From Stieleria mannarensis (GTDB taxonomy: Bacteria > Planctomycetota > Planctomycetia > Pirellulales > Pirellulaceae), in assembly GCF_014154935.1 (NCBI RefSeq), contig NZ_JACEHH010000035.1, positions 33,751 to 97,750 on the forward strand: a stretch of 64,000 nt of DNA, read 5' to 3'. The position numbers and the translations under genes are program-made. The notes below the pieces were generated by a model. That model saw only the letters and a list, made by a program, of their open reading frames with translations, searched no databases and was not told where the DNA came from. Positions 35,525 to 48,297 of the stretch are shown piece after piece. Each line of letters begins with the position of its first letter. The stretch's first letter is position 1.

Positions 35525-36817
35525 ATGTCCAAAACAGTTCGCCTTGATGTGATGATGTTTCTGCAGTTTTTTGTCTGGGGGGCGTTTTTCGTCCCCATGA
35601 CGAGCTACTTGCAACAGATTTTTGCTGACGAAGAGAACCTCAACACGATCATCGGGGACATCTATTCGACTCAAACTTGGGCGGCCATTTTCGCACCGAT
35701 CATCGTCGGCTTTGTCGCCGACCGGTTGTTCAACAAGGAACGCATCAACGGCGTGCTGCAAATCGCCGGGGCGGCGATGCTGTGGTGGTGCAGTACGATT
35801 GTGGATTCACCGACGCGATTTTATTGGGTCATGATGGCGTTTTTCCTGTGCTACATGCCGACGTTGGCGTTGGTCAATGCGATCACGTTCCAGAACGTCG
35901 ATTCGATCGAAAACGAATTTCCCAAAATTCGCCTGTGGGGGACGATCGGATGGATCGTTTCCGGGTTGGTCGTCTCGCAGTCGATGTTCGGCTTGTTTCC
36001 GATCCCCGTGCTGCCGGGGGTCGAGGATGCGGGCAGTTCGAACCTGCCGCTGCGACTCTCTGCGATCGTCGGTGCGATCTATGGGGTGTATTGTTTCACG
36101 CTGCCAAGTTCCCCGCCGCAGGGTCGCGATAAACCCGTCAGTCTGGGCAAGGTATTGGGGCTCGACGCGATCCGGCTGTTCCGCAATCCCAGCTACTTGG
36201 TGTTCGCCATTTGCTCGTTCCTGATTTGCATCCCGCTGGCGTTTTACTACGCCCGGACCTACGACTTTGTCGAAAAAATGGCGTTCGGCAGTGACAGTGC
36301 GGGGGTGATGGCGTTGGGGCAGGTCAGTGAGATCTTCTTCATGGCGTTGGTGCCGTTTTTCCTGAGCCGACTGGGCGTCAAATGGATGCTGTTGGTCGGC
36401 ATGCTGGCGTGGGCGCTGCGGTACGCGCTGTTCGGATTGATGCCCAGCACCTCGGCGATGCTGGTTCTGGGGATCGTCCTGCACGGGATTTGTTACGACT
36501 TTTTCTTCGTCACCGGCCAGCTGTATACCGACCGCAGTGCCCCGAAAGAGATTCGGACGAGCGCACAGGCCTTGTTGGGATTGCTGACCTATGGGGCTGG
36601 CATGTTGGTCGGAAACCTGATCCACGGCCCCTGGGGGGACTATATCAATCTGGATCCGACAACGGCGGAGGGCTGGGAGGCCGGCGCGGCAGAGTTTTGG
36701 CTGATGCCCGCGGGGTTGGCGATTGGCGTGTCGGTACTGTTCTTTGCCACCTTCTGGGACAAGTCCAGTGCGGCCAAGGGCGATAACGCGGTCGCAGCGG
36801 ACGCTGCGTCGGCTTAG
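35525..36817 (+). CDS. MFS nucleoside:H+ symporter
   Basis: 430 residues from ATG 35525 (MSKTVRLDVMMFLQF); the frame is open earlier. Twelve hydrophobic segments. The N-terminal VWGAFFVPMTSYL, and GDIYSTQTWAAIFAPIIVGF then VADRLFNKERI, place it in the NupG/XapB nucleoside-H+ symporter branch of MFS. Late helices contain LHGICYDFFFVTGQLYTDR. Planctomycetes carry many such transporters; the actual ligand may be a nucleoside or another small molecule. Confidence 0.85.
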   Translation: MSKTVRLDVMMFLQFFVWGAFFVPMTSYLQQIFADEENLNTIIGDIYSTQTWAAIFAPIIVGFVADRLFNKERINGVLQIAGAAMLWWCSTIVDSPTRFYWVMMAFFLCYMPTLALVNAITFQNVDSIENEFPKIRLWGTIGWIVSGLVVSQSMFGLFPIPVLPGVEDAGSSNLPLRLSAIVGAIYGVYCFTLPSSPPQGRDKPVSLGKVLGLDAIRLFRNPSYLVFAICSFLICIPLAFYYARTYDFVEKMAFGSDSAGVMALGQVSEIFFMALVPFFLSRLGVKWMLLVGMLAWALRYALFGLMPSTSAMLVLGIVLHGICYDFFFVTGQLYTDRSAPKEIRTSAQALLGLLTYGAGMLVGNLIHGPWGDYINLDPTTAEGWEAGAAEFWLMPAGLAIGVSVLFFATFWDKSSAAKGDNAVAADAASA

Positions 36818-36924
36818 CGGGCAAATCCTGATTTTCTGGCGTTGCCTATCCTACGCAAGACGGTGGTTGATCTGATATCTTTCCCGAAATTTGGAAACGC
36901 TCTCGATCCCTACCGGAAAACGAC

Positions 36925-40170
<3,246 letters not shown>

Positions 40171-40180
40171 ATCGATCGCG

Positions 40181-41677
40181 ATGTCTGATTCCCAATCGCC
40201 GAAAAAGCCCACCGGCAAACCGGACTACGATCCGTCGACGTTCCGATTGCTGGTCGTCGACAACGAAGCGGCTCACGCCCGGGCGATGACGGAAAGCTTG
40301 GAAAAGGTCGGATACAAATGCACGGTCGCCACCAGTGGCCCCGAAGCGGCCACGTTGATCGAGCGTGACACGTTTGACATTATCATCACCGACATGGTGA
40401 TGAACGATGTCGACGGGATGAAGCTGTTGAAGCTGGCCGGTCAGCGATTGCCCGATGCCGAAGTGGTAATGGTGACCGGCCATGCCACCGTCCCGATCGC
40501 GGTTGAAGCGATGCAGCAGGGCGCATTCAATTTCCTGGAAAAACCGATCACGCCGAGCCGCTTGCGGGCGATCGTCGAAAAAGCCGTCGGCGCGGTCAGC
40601 TTGCGTCGCCAAAACACCGAGCTGATGTCGCGTTTGGACGAGCGGTTCGGGTTCGAAGGCATTGTCTACACCAGCAAGAAAATGCAGCAGGTGATCGACC
40701 GCTTGCGGCGAATCGCTGCGACCGACGCCACCGTGCTGATCACCGGTGAAAACGGAACCGGCAAAGAAATCGTCGCCCAGGCGGTTCACCAGAACAGCCC
40801 GCGACGAAACAAATCGATCGTGGCGATCAACACCGGCGCGATCGCCGAAAATCTGGTCGAAAGCGAATTGTTCGGACACGTCAAAGGCGCCTTCACCGGC
40901 GCCGATGCCGACCGGGTCGGCGCGTTCGAATATGCCAACGGCGGCACGCTGTTTTTGGACGAAGTCGGCGATATGCCGATGAGCACCCAGATCAAACTGC
41001 TGCGGGTGCTGGAAGAGAGCAAGATCACACGCGTCGGCGACAACAAAACCATCAAGGTCAATGTCCGCTTGATCTCGGCGACCAACCGGCCGTTGGAAAC
41101 GATGATCGATGCCGGAACGTTTCGCAGCGACCTCTATTTTCGCTTGAAGGTCGTGACCGTCGAATTGCCGGCGCTACGCGAACGTCGCGAAGACGTGATC
41201 CCGCTGATGGATCACTTTCGCAAAATGTTTCTGCGTCGCCACGACAAACCCACGGCGCATTTCACCCCCGCGGTCACCAAGCGTTTCTTTGCCTATGACT
41301 GGCCGGGGAACGTTCGCGAGCTGCGGAACTTTGTTGAAATGATGGTCGTCCTCGATACCGACGGAAAACTCGATGTCGACGACCTGCCGCCGGAATTGGT
41401 CGAGGACCAGGCGGTCGACCACGCGGCGGAGGAAATGGAGCTGCCGACCTTTAGCGCCGCGGCAGAATCCAGCCTGATCGGTCAACCGCTGAGCGTGATC
41501 GAGCGTTGGGCAATCGAAAAAACGCTTCAATTGACGAACGACAATCGCGAAGAAGCGGCAAAAATGCTGGGCATCGGGGCCCGGACCTTGTACCGCCGGC
41601 TGGACCAATACAAAAAAGAAAGCGACGAAGCGGATTCCGCCAGCGACGATAATTCCACATCGGCCGACAGCTCGTGA
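40181..41677 (+). CDS. Sigma-54-dependent response regulator
   Basis: 498 residues. A receiver domain (about 20-140) carries LLVVDNEAAHARAM, phospho-Asp in IIITDMVMND and the late KPI lysine. The AAA+ domain has Walker A GENGTGKE, ESELFGHVKGAFTGADADR with an intact GAFTGA sigma-54 loop, and FLDEVGDMP (Walker B). A Fis-type HTH ends the protein (EEAAKMLGIGARTLYRRLDQ). In the receiver acidic pocket the usual DD pair is Asp-Asn (VDNE). It starts 10 bases after carB; a dedicated kinase is not adjacent. Confidence 0.95.
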   Translation: MSDSQSPKKPTGKPDYDPSTFRLLVVDNEAAHARAMTESLEKVGYKCTVATSGPEAATLIERDTFDIIITDMVMNDVDGMKLLKLAGQRLPDAEVVMVTGHATVPIAVEAMQQGAFNFLEKPITPSRLRAIVEKAVGAVSLRRQNTELMSRLDERFGFEGIVYTSKKMQQVIDRLRRIAATDATVLITGENGTGKEIVAQAVHQNSPRRNKSIVAINTGAIAENLVESELFGHVKGAFTGADADRVGAFEYANGGTLFLDEVGDMPMSTQIKLLRVLEESKITRVGDNKTIKVNVRLISATNRPLETMIDAGTFRSDLYFRLKVVTVELPALRERREDVIPLMDHFRKMFLRRHDKPTAHFTPAVTKRFFAYDWPGNVRELRNFVEMMVVLDTDGKLDVDDLPPELVEDQAVDHAAEEMELPTFSAAAESSLIGQPLSVIERWAIEKTLQLTNDNREEAAKMLGIGARTLYRRLDQYKKESDEADSASDDNSTSADSS

Positions 41678-41686
41678 GTCCCAGGG

Positions 41687-42376
41687 TTATGCGTTCGGCT
41701 CTCGGGCGACATCGCCGATGACGCCGTGTTTGTGACGGACGATTTCGCCTTCCACCAGATAGATGGTTTCCTCGGCGAGGTTCTCGGCCAAATCACCGAT
41801 CCGTTCCAACAGCCGAGAAGCACTGAAGCAGTGGAGGGCCGGTTCGACGACCGACGTGTCCGTCTTCATGAACTCCTGCAGGTAGTCAATGATTTCGCGG
41901 TTCTGTTGATCGACCGCGTCATCCATCTTGATCACTTCCACCGCCATCTTGGCGTCATGGGTGACAAAGGCATCCAGCGCCCGACGCACCATGCGGACGG
42001 TCACGTCGACCATCTCGTTCATCTGCTCGGGGACGTTGAACAGGGGGAATTCCGAGATCGCTTTGGCGCGTTCGGCGATGTTGCAGGCGGTGTCGGCCAT
42101 CCGTTCCAATTCGCCGTTGACCTTGACGACCGTGATCAGCCACCGCATGTCGGCGGCCACGGGCTGGTGCAGCGCCAACAGTTTCAAACACTCCTCTTCG
42201 ATTTTGACATCGCTCATGTCCACCCCCTCATCGCTTTCGATGACGCGTTGGGCAAAATCGGTGCGTCCTTCGACGAGTGCACGAACCGCCATCTGGATCA
42301 TCTGTTCCACGACGGTGCATTGGTCGACGAGCTGTTCGCGAAGACTTTCAAGTTCTCGCTGGAGGTGTTTTGACAT
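41687..42376 (-). CDS. phoU: Phosphate transport system accessory protein PhoU
   Basis: 229 residues from ATG 42376. Two copies of the three-helix PhoU repeat are visible, including ITVVKVNGELERMADTACNI and FSASRLLERIGDLAENLAEE, with the conserved E..RxxD metal-site pattern. PhoU represses Pho signalling and limits PstSCAB flux. It is the last gene of the pst operon and converges with the sigma-54 regulator, whose stop is 10 bases away. Confidence 0.95.
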   Translation of the reverse strand: MSKHLQRELESLREQLVDQCTVVEQMIQMAVRALVEGRTDFAQRVIESDEGVDMSDVKIEEECLKLLALHQPVAADMRWLITVVKVNGELERMADTACNIAERAKAISEFPLFNVPEQMNEMVDVTVRMVRRALDAFVTHDAKMAVEVIKMDDAVDQQNREIIDYLQEFMKTDTSVVEPALHCFSASRLLERIGDLAENLAEETIYLVEGEIVRHKHGVIGDVAREPNA

Positions 42377-42384
42377 CAAGGGAT

Positions 42385-43218
42385 TTATCCAAACTTGCCA
42401 CGGACGTAATCGTCGGTCTGTTTATTTTTCGGCTTTGTAAACACTTGTTCGGTGTTGCCGGCTTCGATCAGTCTACCTTCAAAGAAGAACGCCGTCTTGT
42501 CGCTGCAGCGAGAGGCTTGTTGCATGTTGTGCGTCACGATCACGATCGTGTACTGCGACCTTAATTCGAAGATCAGATCTTCGATGGCCAGTGTACTGGA
42601 CGGGTCGAGGGCGCTGCAGGGTTCGTCCATCAACAGCACTTCTGGCCCGACCGCGATCGCGCGTGCGATGCAAAGCCGCTGTTGTTGGCCGCCCGAAAGC
42701 CCGAGCGCGGGCCCGTGCAATCGGTCTTTGACCTCGTCCCAGACCGCGGCTTTTTGCAGTGACCATTCGACCAATTCATCGAGTTCGGACTTGCTCGTTT
42801 TCATGTGCAGCCGAGGGCCGAACGCGACGTTGTCGTAAATACTTTTGGGAAATGGATTCGGTTTCTGAAACACGATTCCGACCTTTCGCCGCAGCCCCAC
42901 GACGTCCAAATTCGGATCCAGGACATCGATCTCCTTGCGCTGGCCTTGATGGTCGTCATCGATGGTCAAACGCCCCTTGGCCCGGGCACCGGGGACGACA
43001 TCATTCATCCGGTTGATCCACTTCAGCAGCGTACTTTTGCCGCAACCGCTGGGGCCGATAAAGGCCGTGACCTTGTGCTTGGGGATCTCTAACGACAGGT
43101 CGTGAATCGCCTGGAAATCACCGTACCAAGCGTTCAGCTTTTCAATGTGAATCAGCGTCTGATCGGAAAGGTCGTCGGAATTCTTCTCCGAGACGATCGC
43201 TGGCGTTACGCTTGACAT
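42385..43218 (-). CDS. pstB: Phosphate ABC transporter ATP-binding protein
   Basis: 277 residues. Walker [10 protein letters not shown], the Pst-specific [20 protein letters not shown], signature [16 protein letters not shown], Walker [15 protein letters not shown] and the H-loop [17 protein letters not shown]. It powers phosphate import through PstC/PstA. It lies eight bases before phoU and 13 bases after pstA. Confidence 0.97.
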   Translation of the reverse strand: MSSVTPAIVSEKNSDDLSDQTLIHIEKLNAWYGDFQAIHDLSLEIPKHKVTAFIGPSGCGKSTLLKWINRMNDVVPGARAKGRLTIDDDHQGQRKEIDVLDPNLDVVGLRRKVGIVFQKPNPFPKSIYDNVAFGPRLHMKTSKSELDELVEWSLQKAAVWDEVKDRLHGPALGLSGGQQQRLCIARAIAVGPEVLLMDEPCSALDPSSTLAIEDLIFELRSQYTIVIVTHNMQQASRCSDKTAFFFEGRLIEAGNTEQVFTKPKNKQTDDYVRGKFG

Positions 43219-43231
43219 GACTTCGCGGGGT

Positions 43232-44461
43232 TCAAGATTGAGCTTTCTGGACTTTTTGTCGAATATAGATGGCGGTCGAGTTCAATAGAAGCAAGATCAC
43301 CAACAGGACGATGATCGCCGCGGCGGAAAGCTCTTTGAACTCGTCTTGTTGGCGTCCGGCCCAATTGAAAATCAGCACGGGCATCGTCACGGCATCGTCC
43401 ATCAGGTGCTGGGGGCCGCTGCTTTTGGCGACTGCCGCCCCCATCACCACCAGAATCGGTGCGGCTTCGCCGATGGCGCGTCCCATCGCCAAAATCGAAC
43501 CGGTCATGATGCCCGGCAATGCCGCCGGCAGACTGACGTCGCGGACGGTTTGCCAAGTGGTCGCCCCCAGCCCCATCGACGCTTCGCGCAACGAAGACGG
43601 AACCCCGCGGAGCGATTCTTGGGCTGCGATGATGATAATCGGCAAGATCACCAGGGCCAGCGTCAGCCCGCCAGAGAGAAAACTCTTGTCAAATGGCAGC
43701 CGAAAATAGTACCAGTTTCGTTCGGTGATGGTCCCCCCGATCGCCCCCGATCGGACCGTCCGGCGACGGATCTCCGGATCGGTCGGCTTGGGTGTGCCAG
43801 GCGTCCAGATCGAAATCTCGATCGGATTGCCATCGGGATCGACGGCTTGGAACGGTTCATCAAACGTAATCTGACGGACCGTCGGATCGGTCTGGGGGGC
43901 AAACACGACGTGCCCCGGTTCCAACGTCAGCACCTGGTAAAAGTGCTTGTAGCCCATGATCTCCATGCCGGCGGACTCGTTGACGCGAATCTGGCCAAAA
44001 ACGTTGAACATGTAGACAAACACGGTCAGCCCCAGCAGCCCGTAAACGATCGATGGCACACCGGCCAGGTTGGCGATGTTTAGCTGCACAAAACCATGGA
44101 TCCAACGCAGCACTTTTTGGGTCGGTTTGAATTCCTCCAGAAACACGGCCGTGCCGACACCCAGCGGCAACGCCACCAGGGCACACGTTCCACAAACGAA
44201 CAAGGAACCCAAGATCGCCGGCCACATGCCGCTGCGCTCGATCTCCAACTCACTATGGGCACGCGTCAGCAAGTCGGTCGTCAATCGAGACTGGCCTTGG
44301 CTCCAAATCGAAACCATCAACACAACCAAAATGACCACGCTGATCAACGCGATCGCGACACACAGGAAATAAAACCAAATGCTCAGTTGCTTTCGTCGGC
44401 GGGCATTGTCGACCAGGTACTGTTCGTCCTGGTTGACGATCGCGCTGGGCAGGGTGCTCAT
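43232..44461 (-). CDS. pstA: Phosphate ABC transporter permease PstA with inserted loop
   Basis: 409 residues from ATG 44461, overlapping pstC as ATGA; a typical PstA is about 280-300. Helices near 32-52, 84-106, 130-152 and four later ones; the EAA cytoplasmic loop ([14 protein letters not shown]) is at about 293-306. Between about residues 155 and 260 lies an insertion with no hydrophobic segment ([20 protein letters not shown] then a Pro-rich stretch) absent from the standard enzyme. The rest is canonical ([11 protein letters not shown]). It builds the channel with PstC. Confidence 0.93.
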   Translation of the reverse strand: MSTLPSAIVNQDEQYLVDNARRRKQLSIWFYFLCVAIALISVVILVVLMVSIWSQGQSRLTTDLLTRAHSELEIERSGMWPAILGSLFVCGTCALVALPLGVGTAVFLEEFKPTQKVLRWIHGFVQLNIANLAGVPSIVYGLLGLTVFVYMFNVFGQIRVNESAGMEIMGYKHFYQVLTLEPGHVVFAPQTDPTVRQITFDEPFQAVDPDGNPIEISIWTPGTPKPTDPEIRRRTVRSGAIGGTITERNWYYFRLPFDKSFLSGGLTLALVILPIIIIAAQESLRGVPSSLREASMGLGATTWQTVRDVSLPAALPGIMTGSILAMGRAIGEAAPILVVMGAAVAKSSGPQHLMDDAVTMPVLIFNWAGRQQDEFKELSAAAIIVLLVILLLLNSTAIYIRQKVQKAQS

Positions 44462-45405
44462 TGGTAGGACTCCTGGAACCGCCGGCGAATGATCTGGCCA
44501 CAAAGTGTCATCCCGAAGGTGATCAAAAACAGGGTCACCGCGACCGCATACAGGCTGTAATATTGGACCGTGCCATATTCGCTTTCACTCTTGATCATTT
44601 CGACGATGAAACCGGTCATGGTTTGCGCCTGTTGGGTCGGATCCAACGTCATCGTGGGCAAGGTGCCTGCCGCCAAAGCCACCACCATGGTTTCCCCGAC
44701 CGCCCGGCTGAAGGCCAATAAGAACGCCGAGATGATTCCGCTTAGTGCCGCCGGGACGACCACCTTGACGGACGTTTCAAAGGGCGTGCATCCGAGCCCA
44801 TAGGCTCCTTCACGCAAACTGCGCGGCACCGCACGCATCGCGTCTTCGGACAGACTGCAAACCATCGGCAAACAGAGGATGCCCACCGCGATCCCGGCGC
44901 TGGTCGCGTTGAAGGTCGAAAACGCACCATCGCTGACCATTTGCAGCGACGGGCTGATCACCAAGATGGCGAAATACCCGAGCACGACCGTGGGAACCCC
45001 CGCGATGATTTCCAGCGTGGGTTTCAACCACGAACGGATCCTTGCCGATGCGAACTCGCTCAGGTAGATCGCGGTCACCAATCCCAGCGGCAGCGCGATC
45101 AACATGGCGATCAAGGTGACTCGGAATGTTCCGCTCAACAACGGCAAAATGCCGAACGTGGCCTGTTCCAGTTCCTTGCTCTGCAGCGCCGTCCACTCCG
45201 TGTCGGTCAAGAACCCCGACATCGTGACCGCATCGCTGCGAAAGAAACCGGCGCTTTCGGTGATCAGCATGTAGATGATGCCGACCGTAATCAGCACCGT
45301 CGCCACCGCACACAAGGCCAGCGAAATCACGATCAACCGCTCCGAGAACGCGCCGGCATGGGTGGACCGAAACTCCCGGTTCTGAAGGGCCTTGGGAAGC
45401 GACAT
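44458..45405 (-). CDS. pstC: Phosphate ABC transporter permease PstC
   Basis: 315 residues from ATG 45405, preceded by GAGGGTGA; the frame extends to 45447. Six helices; EAA loop REGAYGLGCTPFETSVKVVV and RAVGETMVVALAAG are PstC-like. It forms the membrane channel with PstA. An extracytoplasmic loop of about 45 residues after helix 1 (SGFLTDTEWTALQSKELEQA) is present. It lies downstream of pstS by 88 bases. Confidence 0.93.
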   Translation of the reverse strand: MSLPKALQNREFRSTHAGAFSERLIVISLALCAVATVLITVGIIYMLITESAGFFRSDAVTMSGFLTDTEWTALQSKELEQATFGILPLLSGTFRVTLIAMLIALPLGLVTAIYLSEFASARIRSWLKPTLEIIAGVPTVVLGYFAILVISPSLQMVSDGAFSTFNATSAGIAVGILCLPMVCSLSEDAMRAVPRSLREGAYGLGCTPFETSVKVVVPAALSGIISAFLLAFSRAVGETMVVALAAGTLPTMTLDPTQQAQTMTGFIVEMIKSESEYGTVQYYSLYAVAVTLFLITFGMTLCGQIIRRRFQESYQ

Positions 45406-45493
45406 CAGCTCACCCTCTGCGTACTGATTCAGGGGAGCGGTCGGCATCAAACTGCATTCGAATCACGGTCACGTTTCGCTTCACTCGATAAAA

Positions 45494-46600
45494 TTACTTG
45501 GTCAAGTTTTCCGGCTGATAGATATCAGCGACCGCACCGCTGCGCGAATTGCCTTCGCCGTCGACGTAGTGGGTTCCGGTATTTTCTTCGTCCAAGTTCT
45601 TCGCCGCACGTTGCATGATCTCGTCGGGAAGCCGAACGTAACCGACGCGTTCACACAGCTGCGGGGCGTTTTCCAGGAAGTAGGAAACAAACGTGGCGAT
45701 CTCCGCACGCGGCAGCGAGGCCGTGCTGACATAGATGAACAATGGACGGCTGAAGGGCGCGTAAGCTCCGCTGGCGATGTTTTCCGGCGTCGGCAAGTAG
45801 GCCTTGTCATCTTTCGGATTGACGATTTCCACCGCCTTCAATTTATCCTTGCTCTCCTCGTAGTAGGCCACTCCGAAGAAACCGATCGCGTACGGGTTGC
45901 CGGCGACACCGTTGACCAGCACGTTGTCGTCTTCGTTCAGGTTCATGTCGTTTCGCAACGAAGCCTCTGACTTTCCGATGACGACTTCACGGAAGTAGTC
46001 GTAGGTCCCGCTGCCGGTTCCCGGTGAAAAGATCTCGATCTTTTCTTCCGGCCAGCTCGGGTCCACGTCGCTCCACTGCTTGGCAGCATCGCCGGCGACA
46101 AAGATCTTCTTCAGTTGGTCGATCGTCAGTGATTTGACCCAATCATTCTTGGGGTGAACCACGATGGTCAGCCCGTCGTAGGCGACCGGGATTTCGATGA
46201 ATTCGACGCCGTTGTCTTTACACGTTTCGAACTCCCCCGGTTTGATCGGCCGCGACGCGTCGGAGATGTCCGTCTCCTTGTCCCAAAACATCTTGAATCC
46301 GTTTCCAGTTCCCTTCCCGTCAACGCTGACGTTGACGTTCGGGTACAACTTGGCGAACTCTTCTTTGACCGCGTTGGCGATCGGTTGGACGGTGCTACTG
46401 CCGTTGATCTTGATTGTCCCGGTCAGGTTGGACACGGCCGCGGTGCTGCCCGACTCGGCAGCGGATTCGGTCGACGTCGGCGCGTCTGACTTGCTGCCGC
46501 ATCCGCTCAGCCCGATCAACAGGCTCGATGCCAACGCGATGCAGCCGATCGTGTGTTTGCCGGTCAAAGGCGTCGATCGAGAATTGATTTGGAAAAACAT
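45494..46600 (-). CDS. pstS: Phosphate-binding lipoprotein PstS
   Basis: 368 residues. The signal has lipobox LIGLSGC, so the protein is lipid-anchored. Binding-protein blocks: TIKINGSSTVQPIANAVKEE, WDKETDISDASRPIKPGE, VHPKNDWVKSLTIDQLKKIF, SPGTGSGTYDYFREVVIG and VNGVAGNPYAIGFFGVAYYE, as in PstS-like phosphate binders. First gene of pstS-pstC-pstA-pstB-phoU, all on the minus strand. No clear Pho box was identified upstream. Confidence 0.95.
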   Translation of the reverse strand: MFFQINSRSTPLTGKHTIGCIALASSLLIGLSGCGSKSDAPTSTESAAESGSTAAVSNLTGTIKINGSSTVQPIANAVKEEFAKLYPNVNVSVDGKGTGNGFKMFWDKETDISDASRPIKPGEFETCKDNGVEFIEIPVAYDGLTIVVHPKNDWVKSLTIDQLKKIFVAGDAAKQWSDVDPSWPEEKIEIFSPGTGSGTYDYFREVVIGKSEASLRNDMNLNEDDNVLVNGVAGNPYAIGFFGVAYYEESKDKLKAVEIVNPKDDKAYLPTPENIASGAYAPFSRPLFIYVSTASLPRAEIATFVSYFLENAPQLCERVGYVRLPDEIMQRAAKNLDEENTGTHYVDGEGNSRSGAVADIYQPENLTK

Positions 46601-47198
46601 CCCAGGAGGGCTCCGGTAATGATTGGAGGGTGTCCGTGTTTTGAATCGTAAAGGTGCCGATCATTGGGGGGAATCGGCTCGCGGCGGCCCCAAAATCGCT
46701 CGCTGCGCGGAAAGATAGCAGCGACTGCAAGCATTGACGACCGGCAAGCGGCCGATAGAAGTATGAAGATTCGATGAACACGGCTCGCCGCGGACGGATC
46801 GTCGCACCAAACCGGCACGACTCCCCCTTTTTGCCACAGCAAGCGTGCGGTAAATGGATACCATCGGCGGTCCGACAAAGTTGCTCGCGGCCGGCCGGCC
46901 GGCCCTTCATTCCCGGCCCCAAAAAACGAAGGTGGTGCGCTTTTTAACCTCTGATTTGGCAGGCGTTTACGCCTTCACGCTCCCTTGGAACGTCGATTGT
47001 ATTCCCGCGGCTTTTGGCAACCCGTTTAGATTCTCTCCCGCTGGCAGAGACGGCGTTTGCGCAGCAAGCAAACGCCAGAGAGGGCCCGCCCAGAAAACCT
47101 CTCGGACGACTTCCGCCGCGATGGAATCCGTCACTGATTCAATCGGCACTCCCCCGGAATCGCCCCACGCTATCGGCCCGGGAGGGGCCGGTCGTGAC
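46601..47198. other. Intergenic: pst promoter region and hairpin
   Basis: About 600 bases between the pstS start and the moxR stop, both on the minus strand. The part nearest 46601 should contain the pst promoter, but no consensus Pho box was seen. A hairpin lies at 47052-47076 and a GGCCGGCC-rich run near 46890-46905. No gene recognised; antisense frames over this region are shadows. Confidence 0.5.
47052..47076. repeat. Perfect 9-bp hairpin GGCGTTTGC / GCAAACGCC
   Basis: Stem GGCGTTTGC at 47052-47060 and GCAAACGCC at 47068-47076 with a seven-base loop. It is 120 bases past the moxR stop on the minus strand and has no T-run, so it is a structural element and not a classic terminator. Confidence 0.5.
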
Positions 47199-48203
47199 CT
47201 ACTCGGACGCCTCTCGGACTTTTTCCAGGATTTCCAACAATACCGAATCCGTTTCGACGCCCTCGGCTTGGGCTTCGAAGTTGAGCAGGACACGATGTCG
47301 CATCGTCGGCAAATAGACTCGCCGAATGTCCTCAAAACTGACGTTGAATCGCCCGGCCAGCAGGGCTCGGACCTTGGAAGCCAACGCCAGCGTTTGCGCA
47401 CCGCGAGGACTGGCCCCCCAACGCACGTATTGATTGGTCGCATCGACCGAGTGCGGACCGTCGGGGTGGGTGGCCAGGGTCAAGCGGACCAAGTAATCGC
47501 GGATCGGCGGGGTCAGAACGACATCCCGCACCATCGCTTGCATCTGGCGGATCTCGGCACCGTCCATCACCTTGTCGATTTCAGGCTTCTCGCCGCGCGT
47601 GGTCCGCTCGACGATCGTGTTCAGATCTTCGCGGCTGCTGTATCCGACCACCAGCTTAAACAGGAATCGGTCCAGTTGGGCCTCCGGCAGCGGGTAGGTG
47701 CCTTCTTGTTCGATCGGGTTTTGGGTCGCCAAGACGAAGAACGGTTTTTCCAATTCGTACCGCGCACCGGCGGCGGTCACCGTGCCCTCCTGCATCGTTT
47801 CCAACATCGCCGACTGGGTTTTGGGCGTCGCGCGGTTGATTTCATCGGCCAGCAGAATTTGAGTGAACACCGGACCGCGTTGAAATTGAAACTGCCGCCG
47901 CCCGTCCTCGGACTCGACGATCATGTTGGTTCCCAGAATGTCCGCCGGCATCAGGTCGGGGGTGAATTGGATGCGATTGAAATCCAGATCCAACACTTCC
48001 GACAGGGTTCGCACGAGCATCGTTTTGCCCAACCCGGGAACCCCTTCCAGCAGACAGTGCCCGCCGCACAGCATCGCCGTCAGCACGCCTTGAACGATGT
48101 CATCGTGACCAACGATGACGCGTCCGATCATCTCGCGAACCTGTTCGTAGCGCTGGCGAAAATGGTCGGCTTTGGCTTGGATCGATTCGTCAACGTGGGT
48201 CAT
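47199..48203 (-). CDS. MoxR-family AAA+ ATPase
   Basis: 334 residues from ATG 48203. AAA+ motifs: Walker A EGVPGLGKT (residues 53-61), FTPDLMPADILG, Walker B ILLADEINRATPKTQSAMLE and sensor LATQNPIEQEGTYPLPEAQL (MoxR-specific). MoxR ATPases act as chaperones in maturation of VWA or DUF58-containing proteins. The window's DUF58 gene is unlinked, and no VWA genes adjoin this one. Confidence 0.92.
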   Translation of the reverse strand: MTHVDESIQAKADHFRQRYEQVREMIGRVIVGHDDIVQGVLTAMLCGGHCLLEGVPGLGKTMLVRTLSEVLDLDFNRIQFTPDLMPADILGTNMIVESEDGRRQFQFQRGPVFTQILLADEINRATPKTQSAMLETMQEGTVTAAGARYELEKPFFVLATQNPIEQEGTYPLPEAQLDRFLFKLVVGYSSREDLNTIVERTTRGEKPEIDKVMDGAEIRQMQAMVRDVVLTPPIRDYLVRLTLATHPDGPHSVDATNQYVRWGASPRGAQTLALASKVRALLAGRFNVSFEDIRRVYLPTMRHRVLLNFEAQAEGVETDSVLLEILEKVREASE

Positions 48204-48297
48204 AGAGCACTCGAGAGCAAAAAACGATGGTGGAGAAAGCTGGCCGCCGACGTCGCCGCCGTGTTGCGGCATCGCCGGTGGCAGCAGTCTAGCGAAT

